Shown here: piece after piece, positions 1-6,608 of the stretch
Position numbering within the stretch: the stretch's first letter is position 1
How the letters are laid out: each line of letters opens with the position of its first letter
Assembly (NCBI GenBank): GCA_052387235.1
Contig: JBQTJJ010000082.1
Location: forward strand, 1-23,306
Direction: 5' to 3'
Origin: JBQTJJ01 sp052387235
GTDB lineage: Bacteria > Actinomycetota > Acidimicrobiia > Acidimicrobiales > GCA-2861595
Length of the DNA stretch: 23,306 bases
Made by a program: the position numbers and the translations under genes
Notes under the pieces: model-generated
What the model saw: only the letters and a program-made list of their open reading frames with translations
Databases searched by the model: none
Told to the model about the DNA's origin: nothing

Positions 1-127
1 CCTCGAGGAGGTGGGCGAGCACTTCAACCTGACGAGGGAGCGCATCCGCCAGATCGAGGCCAGGGCCATGTCCAAGCTCCGCCACCCCAGCTCCGACACC
101 GGAGCCAGAGACCTCCTCACCGTCTAG
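1..127 (+). CDS. RNA polymerase sigma-70 family factor, C-terminal end (partial)
   Basis: Only the last 41 codons are in the window, read from base 2 to the TAG at 125-127. They encode the helix-turn-helix of sigma region 4.2: L-E-E-V-G-x-x-F-N-L-T-R-E-R-I-R-Q-I-E-A, then K-L-R-H-P. This is the -35-element recognition helix of group 1/2 sigma factors and closely resembles the end of RpoD/SigA/HrdB. The protein would direct RNA polymerase to promoters. The tail after KLRHP is short (S-S-D-T-G-A-R-D-L-L-T-V), as in primary-type sigma factors. Housekeeping and HrdB-like alternative copies cannot be told apart from this fragment. Two GC-rich hairpins follow the stop codon. Confidence 0.9.
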   Translation, partial: LEEVGEHFNLTRERIRQIEARAMSKLRHPSSDTGARDLLTV

Positions 128-201
128 CCGTCCCGGTCGCCCGGAGCCCCGGGGCCGCGGGCGAGGGGACATTCCGGTCGCCAGGGCGCCCGGCCACCCG
201 A

Positions 202-216
202 GCCGCCGAAGGCGGC
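202..216 (+). terminator. Hairpin downstream of the sigma factor gene
   Basis: Perfect 6-bp inverted repeat GCCGCC / GGCGGC with a GAA triloop, followed by a C run instead of a T run. Its position 75 bases after the sigma stop codon suggests a role in 3'-end formation or RNA stability. The lack of a U tract makes classical intrinsic termination uncertain. Confidence 0.4.
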
Positions 217-236
217 CCCCCCATGGATGGGCGCCA

Positions 237-255
237 CCGCCGGCGAAGCCGGCGG
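237..255 (+). terminator. Second GAA-loop hairpin downstream of the sigma factor gene
   Basis: Perfect 8-bp inverted repeat CCGCCGGC / GCCGGCGG, again with a GAA triloop, 20 bases after the first hairpin. Two hairpins with the same loop in tandem suggest a transcription end or mRNA-stabilising structure. The function is inferred only. Confidence 0.4.
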
Positions 256-287
256 CAACAAGCAGTGCAGCGCGGTGGCGGGCGGCG

Positions 288-307
288 CCCCCCCCCCCCC
301 CCCCCCC
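288..307. repeat. Homopolymer tract of 20 cytosines
   Basis: Twenty consecutive C on the plus strand (G on the minus), between the sigma-factor hairpins and the tRNA-Sec 3' hairpin. No coding frame here is credible. Such a tract is prone to polymerase slippage, so its true length may vary or may be a sequencing artefact. Confidence 0.9.
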
Positions 308-315
308 ACCACCGC

Positions 316-345
316 CCGCCGCGCACGCTCTGCGTGCGCCGGCGG
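316..345 (-). terminator. Hairpin immediately 3' of tRNA-Sec
   Basis: Perfect 8-bp stem GCGCACGC (321-328) / GCGTGCGC (332-339) with a 3-base loop, extended by CCGCC (316-320) pairing with GGCGG (341-345) across a one-base bulge. On the minus strand it begins about 8 bases after the tRNA 3' end, where a terminator or processing structure is expected. No T run follows; the G20 tract does. Confidence 0.5.
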
Positions 346-352
346 GGCCCAG

Positions 353-445
353 CGGAGGTGGACGGGAATCGAACCCGCCGGACGGGGATCGCCCGTCCCA
401 CCCGCTTTGAAGGCGGGGGAGCCCACCAGGTGCCCGGACACCTCC
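353..445 (-). tRNA. selC: tRNA-Sec (anticodon TCA), selenocysteine
   Basis: Read on the minus strand, this folds as a 93-nt selenocysteine tRNA. The acceptor pairs GGAGGTG with CACCTCC. The D stem has six positions with one A/G mismatch. The anticodon arm is CCCGC-CTTCAAA-GCGGG, with anticodon TCA, which reads UGA. The long variable arm is a 7-bp stem GGACGGG / CCCGTCC, and the T arm has loop TTCGATT. The CTTCAAA loop and long extra arm match bacterial selC; only Ser, Leu, Tyr and Sec tRNAs have long arms, and only Sec carries UCA. The discriminator is G, as in E. coli selC, and CCA is not encoded. It would be charged with Ser by SerRS, converted by SelA with selenophosphate, and delivered by SelB. 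No selA, selB, selD or selenoprotein gene is in the window. Confidence 0.93.
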
Positions 446-488
446 TCGGCCGGCGCAGCCGGCTCGGGAACTCTACTAGCGTGGCCGC

Positions 489-563
489 ATGAAGAAGCTG
501 CTCTTGCTGGTCGTCCTCATCGCCCTCGGCGCCGTGGCGGCCAAGAAGCTCCGCGTCGAGTAG
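489..563 (+). CDS. 24-residue single-span membrane microprotein
   Basis: ATG to TAG encodes 24 residues: Met-Lys-Lys, a run of Leu/Val/Ile/Ala/Gly forming one short transmembrane helix (about residues 4-18), then a basic end A-K-K-L-R-V-E. The shape resembles the tiny actinobacterial DLW-39-type proteins that begin MKKLLLL, but the signature after which that family is named is absent, so the match is tentative. There is no Shine-Dalgarno sequence. A -10-like TACTAG (474-479) ends 10 bases before the ATG, which would fit a leaderless or near-leaderless mRNA. It is divergent from tRNA-Sec. Function is unknown. Confidence 0.5.
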   Translation: MKKLLLLVVLIALGAVAAKKLRVE

Positions 564-635
564 CGCCTCCCACTCCCCGGCGCCCGCCTTCGATCCCGTC
601 CGCCGCCCCACCCCGGGCCCGCTCGCGCCCGGAGG

Positions 636-845
636 TCAGCGGGAGGGTCGCTCGCCGAGAAGGGTTTCGAGCTGGCGGGCCACGAAGGCCTCGGCGAACT
701 CGGGGGTGTTCCGGGCCCGCACGGCCCTGCGGATGAGCGAGCGAGGCGACAGGAAGCGACGCTCCGCCACCGCCGACATGAGCAGGATCAGGCTCAGCAG
801 CAGGCAGGTGCCCGGGACCGCCAGCAGGGCCCAGACCGTTCCCAT
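636..845 (-). CDS. Small membrane protein of unknown function (69 aa)
   Basis: Sixty-nine residues with one N-terminal hydrophobic helix (about residues 3-26) followed by a soluble basic tail rich in Arg and Glu (A-E-R-R-F-L-S-P-R-S-L-I-R-R ... T-L-L-G-E-R). No family was recognised. ATG 845 was chosen because a -10-like TACGTA (857 to 852, minus strand) lies 7 bases upstream, as for a leaderless mRNA, and the hydrophobic segment starts there. It is divergent from the Tad operon, sharing a 129-bp intergenic region. Confidence 0.6.
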   Translation of the reverse strand: MGTVWALLAVPGTCLLLSLILLMSAVAERRFLSPRSLIRRAVRARNTPEFAEAFVARQLETLLGERPSR

Positions 846-894
846 GCCGGCTACGTAGCCGGGACCCTCCCCCGCGAAACCTTCGGCGCACCCC

Positions 895-923
895 TTGTGC
901 GGGCGCGTTCGCCGGCGTACAGT
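895..923 (+). promoter_or_regulatory. Likely promoter of the Tad pilus operon
   Basis: TTGTGC (895-900) and TACAGT (918-923) are separated by exactly 17 bp, a good fit to a housekeeping sigma promoter. Transcription would start near 930, giving a leader of about 45 nt before the GTG at 975, which has its own ribosome binding site. Confidence 0.5.
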
Positions 924-974
924 CGCCCCGTCCCCTTCCCCCGGAGCCTGTTCGGCGCGTCCCGGGAGAAGATC

Positions 975-1619
975 GTGCTGGTTGCCTGCTGGTCGGTGAA
1001 GGGGGGATGCGGCACCACCGTCGTGGCTGCCGCGCTCGGGTTGGTGCTGGCGTCGGCCACCCCGCTGGGGGCGACGCTGGTCGACCTCGGCGGCGACCTG
1101 CCCGCCGCCCTCGGCGTGCCCGAGCCGGAGGGGGCCGGCGTGGGGGAGTGGCTGGCGGCGGACGCCGGCGTGGCGCCCGACGCCCTGCGCCGGCTGGCGG
1201 TGGAGGCGGCTCCCGGCCTGCACCTGGTGCCGAGGGGGAAGGGCCCCCTCGGCCCCGCCGGAGGGGAGCGGCTGGCGGCCGCCCTGCTCGGCGAGGGGCA
1301 CGTGGTCGTCGACTGCGGGCGGCCGGGTGCGGCGCCCGGACTGGAGGTCGCCGCCGCCGCCGGCCTCTCGCTGCTCGTGCTGCGGCCGTGCTACCTGGCG
1401 CTGCGCCGGGCCCTCGCCGCACCCATCCGGCCCTCGGGCGTGGTGCTGGTGCAGGAGCAGGGCCGCTCCCTCGGGCGCCGCGACGTCGAGGACGTGCTCG
1501 GCGTGCCCGTGCGGGCCGAGATCGCGTGGGACGCGGCCGTGGCCCGGTCCGTCGACGCCGGCCTGCTGTGCGCCCGGCTGCCCAGGGTGCTCGAGCGGGC
1601 CCTGCGGAGGGCGGCGTGA
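975..1619 (+). CDS. TadZ/CpaE-like pilus localisation ATPase (Ssd-type)
   Basis: 214-residue MinD/ParA-type protein. The deviant Walker A loop is right at the N-terminus (K9-G-G-C-G-T-T15), followed by L-V-D-L-G-G-D-L-P-A-A-L-G, the usual second conserved segment of TadZ/CpaE. Actinobacteria carry such a gene (Ssd, septum site-determining protein) first in the Tad cluster, where it is thought to place the pilus machine. GTG 975 was chosen because GGGAGAAG lies just upstream (963-970) and the P-loop protein begins there; the longer open frame (to 897) runs into the promoter. The protein lacks the N-terminal receiver-like domain of CpaE. Its TGA overlaps the GTG of the next gene, so the two are probably translationally coupled. 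Confidence 0.82.
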   Translation: MLVACWSVKGGCGTTVVAAALGLVLASATPLGATLVDLGGDLPAALGVPEPEGAGVGEWLAADAGVAPDALRRLAVEAAPGLHLVPRGKGPLGPAGGERLAAALLGEGHVVVDCGRPGAAPGLEVAAAAGLSLLVLRPCYLALRRALAAPIRPSGVVLVQEQGRSLGRRDVEDVLGVPVRAEIAWDAAVARSVDAGLLCARLPRVLERALRRAA

Positions 1620-2848
1620 CCCCTGTCCGTCCCGCTCCTCGGCACGACACGGCAGCCGCGTCGCCGGGCGGGCCAGAGGGCCTGGCGCAGCGGGTCCACG
1701 GCCTCCTGCTGGCGACGCGGAGCGGGCCGGCGCCGGTGGGACGGGAGGCGGTGGCGGCGCTGGCCCGGCGCGCCGCGCCCCTGCTGGGCCCGGAGGAGCT
1801 CGAACGGCTCGTCACCGACGTGCTGGCCCGTGCCGTCGGGCTCGGTCCGCTGGAGGCCCTGCTGGGAGACCCGGCGGTGAGCGAGATCATGGTCAGTGGC
1901 CCGGGCCGGGTCTGGGTCGAACGCCACGGCGCCCTGGAGCGGGTGGCCGTCGACCTCGACGGACCCGCCATCGAGCACCTGATCGAGAAGGTGGTGGGAC
2001 CGCTGGGGCTCCGGGCCGACCGGTCCTCGCCCATGGTGGACGCCCGCCTCCCCGACGGGTCGCGGGTCAACGCCGTGGTGCCGCCGCTGGCCGTCGACGG
2101 GCCCTGTCTCACCATCCGGCGCTTCGCGCCGGAGGCGGTCCCCCTCGCCGCGTTCTGCGAGGCGGGTGTGGCCGCCCTCCTGGCCTGGGCCGTGCGGGCC
2201 CGGATGAACGTGGTCATCTCGGGCGCCACCTCGTCGGGGAAGACCACCCTGCTCAACGCGCTGGCGGCCGAGATCCCCGCCGGCGAGCGCATCGTCACGG
2301 TGGAGGACGCGGCCGAGCTGCGCCTGCCCCAGGACCACGTGGTGCGCCTCGAGGCCCGGCCCGCCAACGCCGACGGTGCCGGCGCGGTGCGGGTCCGGGA
2401 CCTGGTGCGCAACGCCCTGCGCATGCGCCCCGACCGGATCGTGGTGGGCGAGGTCCGGGACGCGGCCGCCCTCGACATGCTCCAGGCCATGAACACCGGC
2501 CACGAGGGCTCGCTCACCACCTGTCACGCCAACGGCCCGGCCGACGCCCTCCGCCGGCTGGAGACCATGGTGCTGCTGGGGGACGTGGGCCTGCCCCTGG
2601 AGGCGGTCCGGGACCAGGTGGTGTCCTCGCTCGACCTGATCGTGCAGGTCGCGCGGGGCGCCGGTGGGATGCGGCGGGTGGTGGAGGTGGCAGAGGTGGT
2701 GGACGCCGGCGCCTCCCCTCCGGCCGGTGTCGCCCCGGGGGTGCGGGTGCTGACGCTGGCCGACGCCTGCGCCCTGCGCCGCCTGCCCCGCCGGCCGGCA
2801 CGCCGCGCCGCCGGCGCGGGGCCGTCGCCCTCGTGGGTCACCCCGTGA
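1616..2848 (+). CDS. tadA: TadA/CpaF secretion ATPase (type II/IV secretion superfamily)
   Basis: 410-residue hexameric ATPase that would power Tad pilus assembly on the cytoplasmic face. It shows Walker A G203-A-T-S-S-G-K209-T-T, Walker B with catalytic Glu in R-I-V-V-G-E279-V-R-D, and the histidine box T-G-H296-E-G-S-L-T-T-C-H304-A-N. Upstream lies the usual CpaF N-terminal part with G-P-L-E-x-L-L-x-D-P-x-V-S-E-I-M-V. The GTG start overlaps the tadZ stop (GTGA), with GGAGG at 1606-1610 as ribosome binding site. The C-terminal 60 residues are low-complexity Ala/Pro/Arg. Its stop overlaps the start of tadB. The longer upstream frame is a shadow of tadZ. Confidence 0.93.
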   Translation: MTPVRPAPRHDTAAASPGGPEGLAQRVHGLLLATRSGPAPVGREAVAALARRAAPLLGPEELERLVTDVLARAVGLGPLEALLGDPAVSEIMVSGPGRVWVERHGALERVAVDLDGPAIEHLIEKVVGPLGLRADRSSPMVDARLPDGSRVNAVVPPLAVDGPCLTIRRFAPEAVPLAAFCEAGVAALLAWAVRARMNVVISGATSSGKTTLLNALAAEIPAGERIVTVEDAAELRLPQDHVVRLEARPANADGAGAVRVRDLVRNALRMRPDRIVVGEVRDAAALDMLQAMNTGHEGSLTTCHANGPADALRRLETMVLLGDVGLPLEAVRDQVVSSLDLIVQVARGAGGMRRVVEVAEVVDAGASPPAGVAPGVRVLTLADACALRRLPRRPARRAAGAGPSPSWVTP

Positions 2849-3744
2849 ACGGGCAGGGCGCTCTGGCGGCCGCTCTCGTCCTGGCCACGCTCGCCTGCCT
2901 GCGGGCCGCCATGGCCGGCCGGTGCCGGGTGGCCGCCACGGCCCGGGCCCGGTCGCTGGCGCCGCCCGCCGCCGCCCCCAGCCGCCGCCCCCTGCTGCTC
3001 CCACCGCCGGCGGGGCTGGCGTCCCGGCTGGAGGAGGCGGCGGTGCCCGCCGACCCCGCCACGGCGTGGACCCTGTGGCTGGCCGGGGGCGCGGCGGCCG
3101 GGGCGTGGGCCCTTGGTGCCGCCGGCCCCGGCCTGGCGGTGCTCGTGGCGGCGGCCGCGGCGGGAGCCCCGGGCCTGGCCTGGCGCCTCCTCCGCCACCG
3201 GGGGACGGCCGCCCTGGAGGCGGCGCTGCCGGGCGCGGTCGACTCGATCGCGGCCGGGCTGCGCTCGGGGGCCTCCCTGCGCCAGGCCGTGGCCGAGGCG
3301 GGGTGGGCCACGCCGGGCCCACTCGGCGCCGACCTGCGGGCGGTGGCCACCGCCGTCGACCGGGGCGCCGGGCCGGGGGCGGCGCTGGAGGGGTGGGCGG
3401 CGCGCCGGCCCCAGGCCGGCGTGCGGCTGGTGGTGGCCGCCCTCTGCCTCGGAGCGGAGACGGGCGGCGCCACGGCCCGGGCCGTGGACGCGGTGGCAGC
3501 CACCCTCCGCCAGCGCCTGGCGGCCCAGGCCGAGGCCCGGGCCCTCGCCACCCAGGCCAGGGCCTCGGCCGGGGTGATCGCGGTGGCGCCGCTCGCCTTC
3601 TGCGCCCTGTCCACCGCCACCGATCCCCGGTCGGCCGGGTTCCTGCTCCGCACCCCCACCGGGCTCGTGCTCCTCTCGGCCGGGCTCGCCCTCGATGCCG
3701 CCGGCGCCGTCTGGATGGCCCGTCTCACCCGGGTGGAGGCGTGA
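2845..3744 (+). CDS. tadB: TadB-like inner-membrane platform protein (type II secretion F domain)
   Basis: 299 residues. An N-terminal hydrophobic segment (about 6-23) is followed by a Pro/Ala-rich stretch, two membrane segments (about 75-113), a T2SF cytoplasmic domain (about 123-240) with E-A-A-L-P-G-A-V-D-S-I-A-A-G-L-R-S-G-A-S-L-R-Q-A-V, and two C-terminal membrane segments (about 243-260 and 272-292). This is the TadB architecture; with TadC it forms the platform on which the pilin is polymerised. The GTG start overlaps the tadA stop (GTGA). Very high Ala and Gly content reflects the local GC bias. Confidence 0.85.
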   Translation: MNGQGALAAALVLATLACLRAAMAGRCRVAATARARSLAPPAAAPSRRPLLLPPPAGLASRLEEAAVPADPATAWTLWLAGGAAAGAWALGAAGPGLAVLVAAAAAGAPGLAWRLLRHRGTAALEAALPGAVDSIAAGLRSGASLRQAVAEAGWATPGPLGADLRAVATAVDRGAGPGAALEGWAARRPQAGVRLVVAALCLGAETGGATARAVDAVAATLRQRLAAQAEARALATQARASAGVIAVAPLAFCALSTATDPRSAGFLLRTPTGLVLLSAGLALDAAGAVWMARLTRVEA

Positions 3745-4466
3745 TGGCGCTGGTCCTGGGCGGGGCGTGGGCCGGCCTGGTGCTCCTGGCCCTGGTCCCC
3801 CGCCGCCCCCCGCCTCCGCGGGTACGGGCCCTGGCGGGCCGGGCCCGGCCCGGCCGCCGCCGGCTCCTCCCGGGGTCCCTCGGCTCGTCCCGGGCGGGAG
3901 CGGCCGTCCTGGCCGCCCTCCTGGTCCTGGCCGGCGTCGCCGTGCTGGCGCCGGCCCCGCTGCTCGCGGCGTGGGCCGCCCCCCGCCACCGCCGGCGGGC
4001 GGCCGAGCGCCGGCGCCTGCACGCCCTGGAGGCCGGCCTCCCCGAGGTCGTCGACCTGCTGGTCCTCGCCGTGGGTGCGGGGTGCAACGTCCCCCTGGCG
4101 GTGGCCGCGGCCGGCCGCCGTGCCGGCGGCCCGGTCGCGGCCGAGCTGCGGCGCGTCTCGGCCGACGTGGCCCGGGGCCGGCGCCTGGCCGACGCCCTCG
4201 ACGAGCTTCCGTCCCTGGCCGGCGAGCCCACCCGGCCGCTGGCTGCCGTGCTCTCGGCCTGCGAGCGCTACGGCACCCCGGTCCTGCCCGCCCTGGACCG
4301 GCTGGCCTCCGAGGTGCGGGTCCAGCGCCAGCGCCGGGCCGAGGCGGCGGCCCGCCGGGTCCCGGTCGCCCTCCTCTTCCCCCTGGTCCTGTGCATCCTC
4401 CCCGCATTCGCGCTGCTCACGGTGGCGCCTCTCGTCGCCGGCGCCCTCCGGGAGCTGCGCCTGTAG
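3744..4466 (+). CDS. tadC: TadC-like inner-membrane platform protein (type II secretion F domain)
   Basis: 240 residues. It has N-terminal hydrophobic segments (about 2-18 and 51-80), then the T2SF domain starting L-E-A-G-L-P-E-V-V-D-L-L-V-L-A-V-G-A-G (residues 95-113), and a C-terminal membrane hairpin (about 207-234) with F-P-L-V-L-C-I-L-P-A-F. It is the partner of TadB. ATG 3744 shares one base with the tadB TGA and sits 5 bases after GGAGG (3735-3739); GTG 3741 is an in-frame alternative. The Flp-type pilin gene follows after 31 bases with its own ribosome binding site. Confidence 0.85.
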   Translation: MALVLGGAWAGLVLLALVPRRPPPPRVRALAGRARPGRRRLLPGSLGSSRAGAAVLAALLVLAGVAVLAPAPLLAAWAAPRHRRRAAERRRLHALEAGLPEVVDLLVLAVGAGCNVPLAVAAAGRRAGGPVAAELRRVSADVARGRRLADALDELPSLAGEPTRPLAAVLSACERYGTPVLPALDRLASEVRVQRQRRAEAAARRVPVALLFPLVLCILPAFALLTVAPLVAGALRELRL

Positions 4467-4497
4467 CCGTCGCACCGTCCTCACCAGGAGATCCTCA

Positions 4498-4728
4498 ATG
4501 CTCACCCTGTACGTCCTCGTCCAGTGCTCCATCCTCGCCGCCGCCGAGCGGTGCTCCTCCCGCCTCCGGCGGAGGGACGAGCGGGGCCAGGCCTCGGCCG
4601 AGTACGCCCTCGTCCTGCTCGGGGCGGCCGCCGTGGCCCTCCTCGTCACCGGCTGGGCCGCCAAGACCAACCGCATCGGCCGCCTCCTCGACGCCGTGAT
4701 GGACCGGCTGCTCTCCCAGGTCCGCTGA
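4498..4728 (+). CDS. Flp/Tad-type pilin (DUF4244-like prepilin)
   Basis: 76 residues: a 30-residue leader that is basic at its end (S-R-L-R-R-R-D-E-R-G30), then Q31-A-S-A-E35-Y36-A-L-V-L-L and a hydrophobic helix to about residue 54. This is a class III signal sequence: prepilin peptidase should cut after G30, leaving Glu at +5 and Tyr at +6, the Flp hallmark. The mature pilin would be 46 residues. AGGAG (4486-4490) lies 7 bases before the ATG. It is probably the major pilin, being the only Flp-like gene present and having a dedicated ribosome binding site. The long leader is typical of actinobacterial DUF4244 proteins. Confidence 0.85.
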   Translation: MLTLYVLVQCSILAAAERCSSRLRRRDERGQASAEYALVLLGAAAVALLVTGWAAKTNRIGRLLDAVMDRLLSQVR

Positions 4729-4732
4729 CCCG

Positions 4733-5116
4733 GTGGCCCCGCCCGCCTGCCGCGGGCAGGGCGGCCAGGCGGCGGTGGAGGTGGCGCTCGTCCTCCCCCT
4801 GGTGGCCCTGCTCCTGCTGCTCGTCGCCCAGGCCGCCCTGGTGGTCCGCGACCAGGTGCTCGTCGTCCACGCCGCCCGGGAGGCGGCGCGGGCGGCGGCC
4901 GTCGACCCGGCGCCGGGCGCACCCCGGGAGGCGGCCCTGGCGGCCGGTGCGCTCGAGCCCGCCCGCCTCGACGTGCGCGTCGGCCCGGGCCGGCAACGGG
5001 GCCGGCCCGTGACCGTCACCGTTTCCTACCGGCCCGCGCCCTTTGCCCCTATGATCAGCAGCCTGTTGCCGGATCTCGTCGTCCGGGGCCGGGCCTCGAT
5101 GCGGCGGGAGTTCTGA
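4733..5116 (+). CDS. TadE-like minor pilin / pseudopilin
   Basis: 127 residues. A short N-terminus is followed by G11, then Q12-A-A-V-E16-V-A-L-V-L-P-L-V-A-L-L-L-L-L, a hydrophobic helix with Glu at +5 from the predicted prepilin cleavage site. The downstream H-A-A-R-E-A-A-R-A-A-A and a C-terminal beta-rich part (P-V-T-V-T-V-S-Y) are typical of TadE. It starts at GTG 4733, four bases after the pilin stop, with no clear Shine-Dalgarno sequence. It is the last gene of the operon. Related clusters usually carry a second TadE/TadF/TadG gene after this; here the next feature is a terminator. Confidence 0.82.
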   Translation: MAPPACRGQGGQAAVEVALVLPLVALLLLLVAQAALVVRDQVLVVHAAREAARAAAVDPAPGAPREAALAAGALEPARLDVRVGPGRQRGRPVTVTVSYRPAPFAPMISSLLPDLVVRGRASMRREF

Positions 5117-5147
5117 GCGGTTCCGGCACAGGTGGGAGCAATGTCTC

Positions 5148-5166
5148 CCTCGACCGAGGTTTTTTT
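5148..5166 (+). terminator. Terminator of the Tad operon
   Basis: CCTC (5148-5151) and GAGG (5156-5159) form a short hairpin directly followed by seven T (5160-5166). The stem is weak, but a T7 run is rare in sequence this GC-rich and its place 31 bases after the last tad gene fits a Rho-independent terminator. Confidence 0.55.
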
Positions 5167-5273
5167 CCCGTGGAATCCCGTCATCGCACGGCGGCCGCCA
5201 CGTCTAGTGGTGGCTGGGACGGACTCCGGGCCCGAGTGGGCTCCACGGGTGGGACGAAAGGGAAGTGGAAGCT

Positions 5274-6491
5274 ATGGGACGGATCCGACGGTTCGCTGCT
5301 GCTGCAGGAGCCATCACACTCACCGGCGCATTCGTCGCCGGGCCGGCGACGGGGCAGACGGCGAGCGCCGAGTCGTACGTCGGCAGCGCGGCGGGCAAGG
5401 CACTGGACCTCACGGTCCTGTCGCTGCCCAAGGTCACCCTCGGCGTCTCGACGGCCAAGGTCACCTCGCTGCTCACGGCCGTCGGTGAGGGCGCCGGCTC
5501 GCTGGGGCTGGTGGGCTCCACGGTGCGGGCCGAGATCGCCAACACCGGCTCCGTCAACCTGCCCAACACCTGCGCGGTGCCGCTCCCGATCGCCGGCGTG
5601 GTGAACATCGGGCTGGCCTGCGGCACGGCCAGCGCATCGGTCACCAACAACAACCCGGTCGCATCCGGCGAGGGCTCGGTGGCCACCGTCGACCTCAGCG
5701 GCCAGACCCTCCTCAACAGCTTGGCGCCGATCACCGACACCGTCACCGGCACGGTGGCGACCGGGCTCGGCGCCGTCTGCGGCGCCCTGGCCCTCACCTG
5801 CCCCCTCACCGGCACGGTGGGCGACGTGCTGAACAGCGTCATCGAGACCAAGACCCTCGAGGTCGCGGCCGGCAAGTCCACCTCCTCGGTGACCACCGAC
5901 GCCGGCAAGGTCACCGCCGCCGCCACCTCCGTGGGCGCCGAGATCAAGCTGCTGCCCGTGCCCGAGATCGCCGGCGCGGTGAGCACCGAGCCCGTGGCCA
6001 CCATCACGGTGGGCACGGCCAGGGCCACCGCCGTCTACGACCGGGCCACCGGCGTCGCCACGCCCACGGTCGACCCGGCGCTCGTCACGGTGAAGCTGAA
6101 CTCGGTGCTGGCCGGCACCCTGGGCCTGCCCGCCACCGTCACGGTGCCCGTGGGCCAGACCTTCATCGTGCCCGGCACCGGCGGCACCCCGCTCGAGACC
6201 GAGATCGTGGTCGCCGCCGGCAAGACCGTCACCAACGCCGACGGCACCATCACCGCCACCGCCGACGCCGTCAAGGTCCACGCCCTCAAGGGCATCAGCG
6301 GCGGCGTCCTTCTGAGCCTGGCCAGCGCCGAGGCCGGCGTGGGCGGCAAGCCCGCCGTGGCTGCCGCACCCGTGTCTCCCGCCGTCGAGCTGCCCCGCAC
6401 CGGCGGCACGCCGTGGATCCCCCTGCTGGGCGCCGGCGTCCTCGGTCTGGCCGTGCTCGTTCGTCGCATCTGCGTCCGACCCTCGAACTAG
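5274..6491 (+). CDS. LPRTG-anchored surface protein of unknown fold
   Basis: 405 residues. The N-terminus is a Sec signal peptide (M-G-R-I-R-R, hydrophobic core, likely cut after the T-A-S-A around residue 32). The C-terminus is a complete sorting signal: L373-P-R-T-G377-G, a hydrophobic segment, then R-R-I-C-V-R. The protein between is rich in Ala, Thr, Val and Gly with many short beta-prone repeats (T-V-T-G-T-V type) and four cysteines in two pairs (N-T-C and L-A-C-G; V-C-G and L-T-C-P), likely disulfides. I recognise no domain. ATG 5274 has purine-rich GGGAAGTGGAAG just upstream; GTG 5265 is an in-frame alternative. The class E sortase gene just downstream is the obvious anchoring enzyme. 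Confidence 0.8.
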   Translation: MGRIRRFAAAAGAITLTGAFVAGPATGQTASAESYVGSAAGKALDLTVLSLPKVTLGVSTAKVTSLLTAVGEGAGSLGLVGSTVRAEIANTGSVNLPNTCAVPLPIAGVVNIGLACGTASASVTNNNPVASGEGSVATVDLSGQTLLNSLAPITDTVTGTVATGLGAVCGALALTCPLTGTVGDVLNSVIETKTLEVAAGKSTSSVTTDAGKVTAAATSVGAEIKLLPVPEIAGAVSTEPVATITVGTARATAVYDRATGVATPTVDPALVTVKLNSVLAGTLGLPATVTVPVGQTFIVPGTGGTPLETEIVVAAGKTVTNADGTITATADAVKVHALKGISGGVLLSLASAEAGVGGKPAVAAAPVSPAVELPRTGGTPWIPLLGAGVLGLAVLVRRICVRPSN

Positions 6492-6539
6492 GGAGGCCTG
6501 GGAACGTTCGGACCCTCGCCGCCGTTTGGTGAAGTAGGT

Positions 6540-6569
6540 GGGCCCCGGGGCGCATCCGCCCCGGGGCCC
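6540..6569 (+). terminator. 13-bp perfect inverted repeat between the LPRTG and sortase genes
   Basis: GGGCCCCGGGGCG (6540-6552) and CGCCCCGGGGCCC (6557-6569) pair perfectly around a CATC loop. It would form a very stable RNA hairpin 48 bases after the LPRTG stop and 39 bases before the sortase GTG. No T tract follows. It could end or attenuate transcription so that substrate is made in excess of enzyme, or protect the upstream mRNA 3' end. Confidence 0.6.
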
Positions 6570-6608
6570 CTCTCTCCCCCGGACCACCTCCCCGCCGAGG
6601 AGTAGCGC

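Noticed and set aside
227..736. Plus-strand frame of 169 residues across the tRNA-Sec region
   Set aside because: It runs through hairpins, the C20 tract and the tRNA; the composition is poly-Pro/Ala/Arg with no domain.
517..2520. 667-residue open frame on the minus strand
   Set aside because: It lies antisense to tadZ and tadA, is Arg/Pro/Ser-rich and has no domain. Long shadow frames are expected at this GC content.
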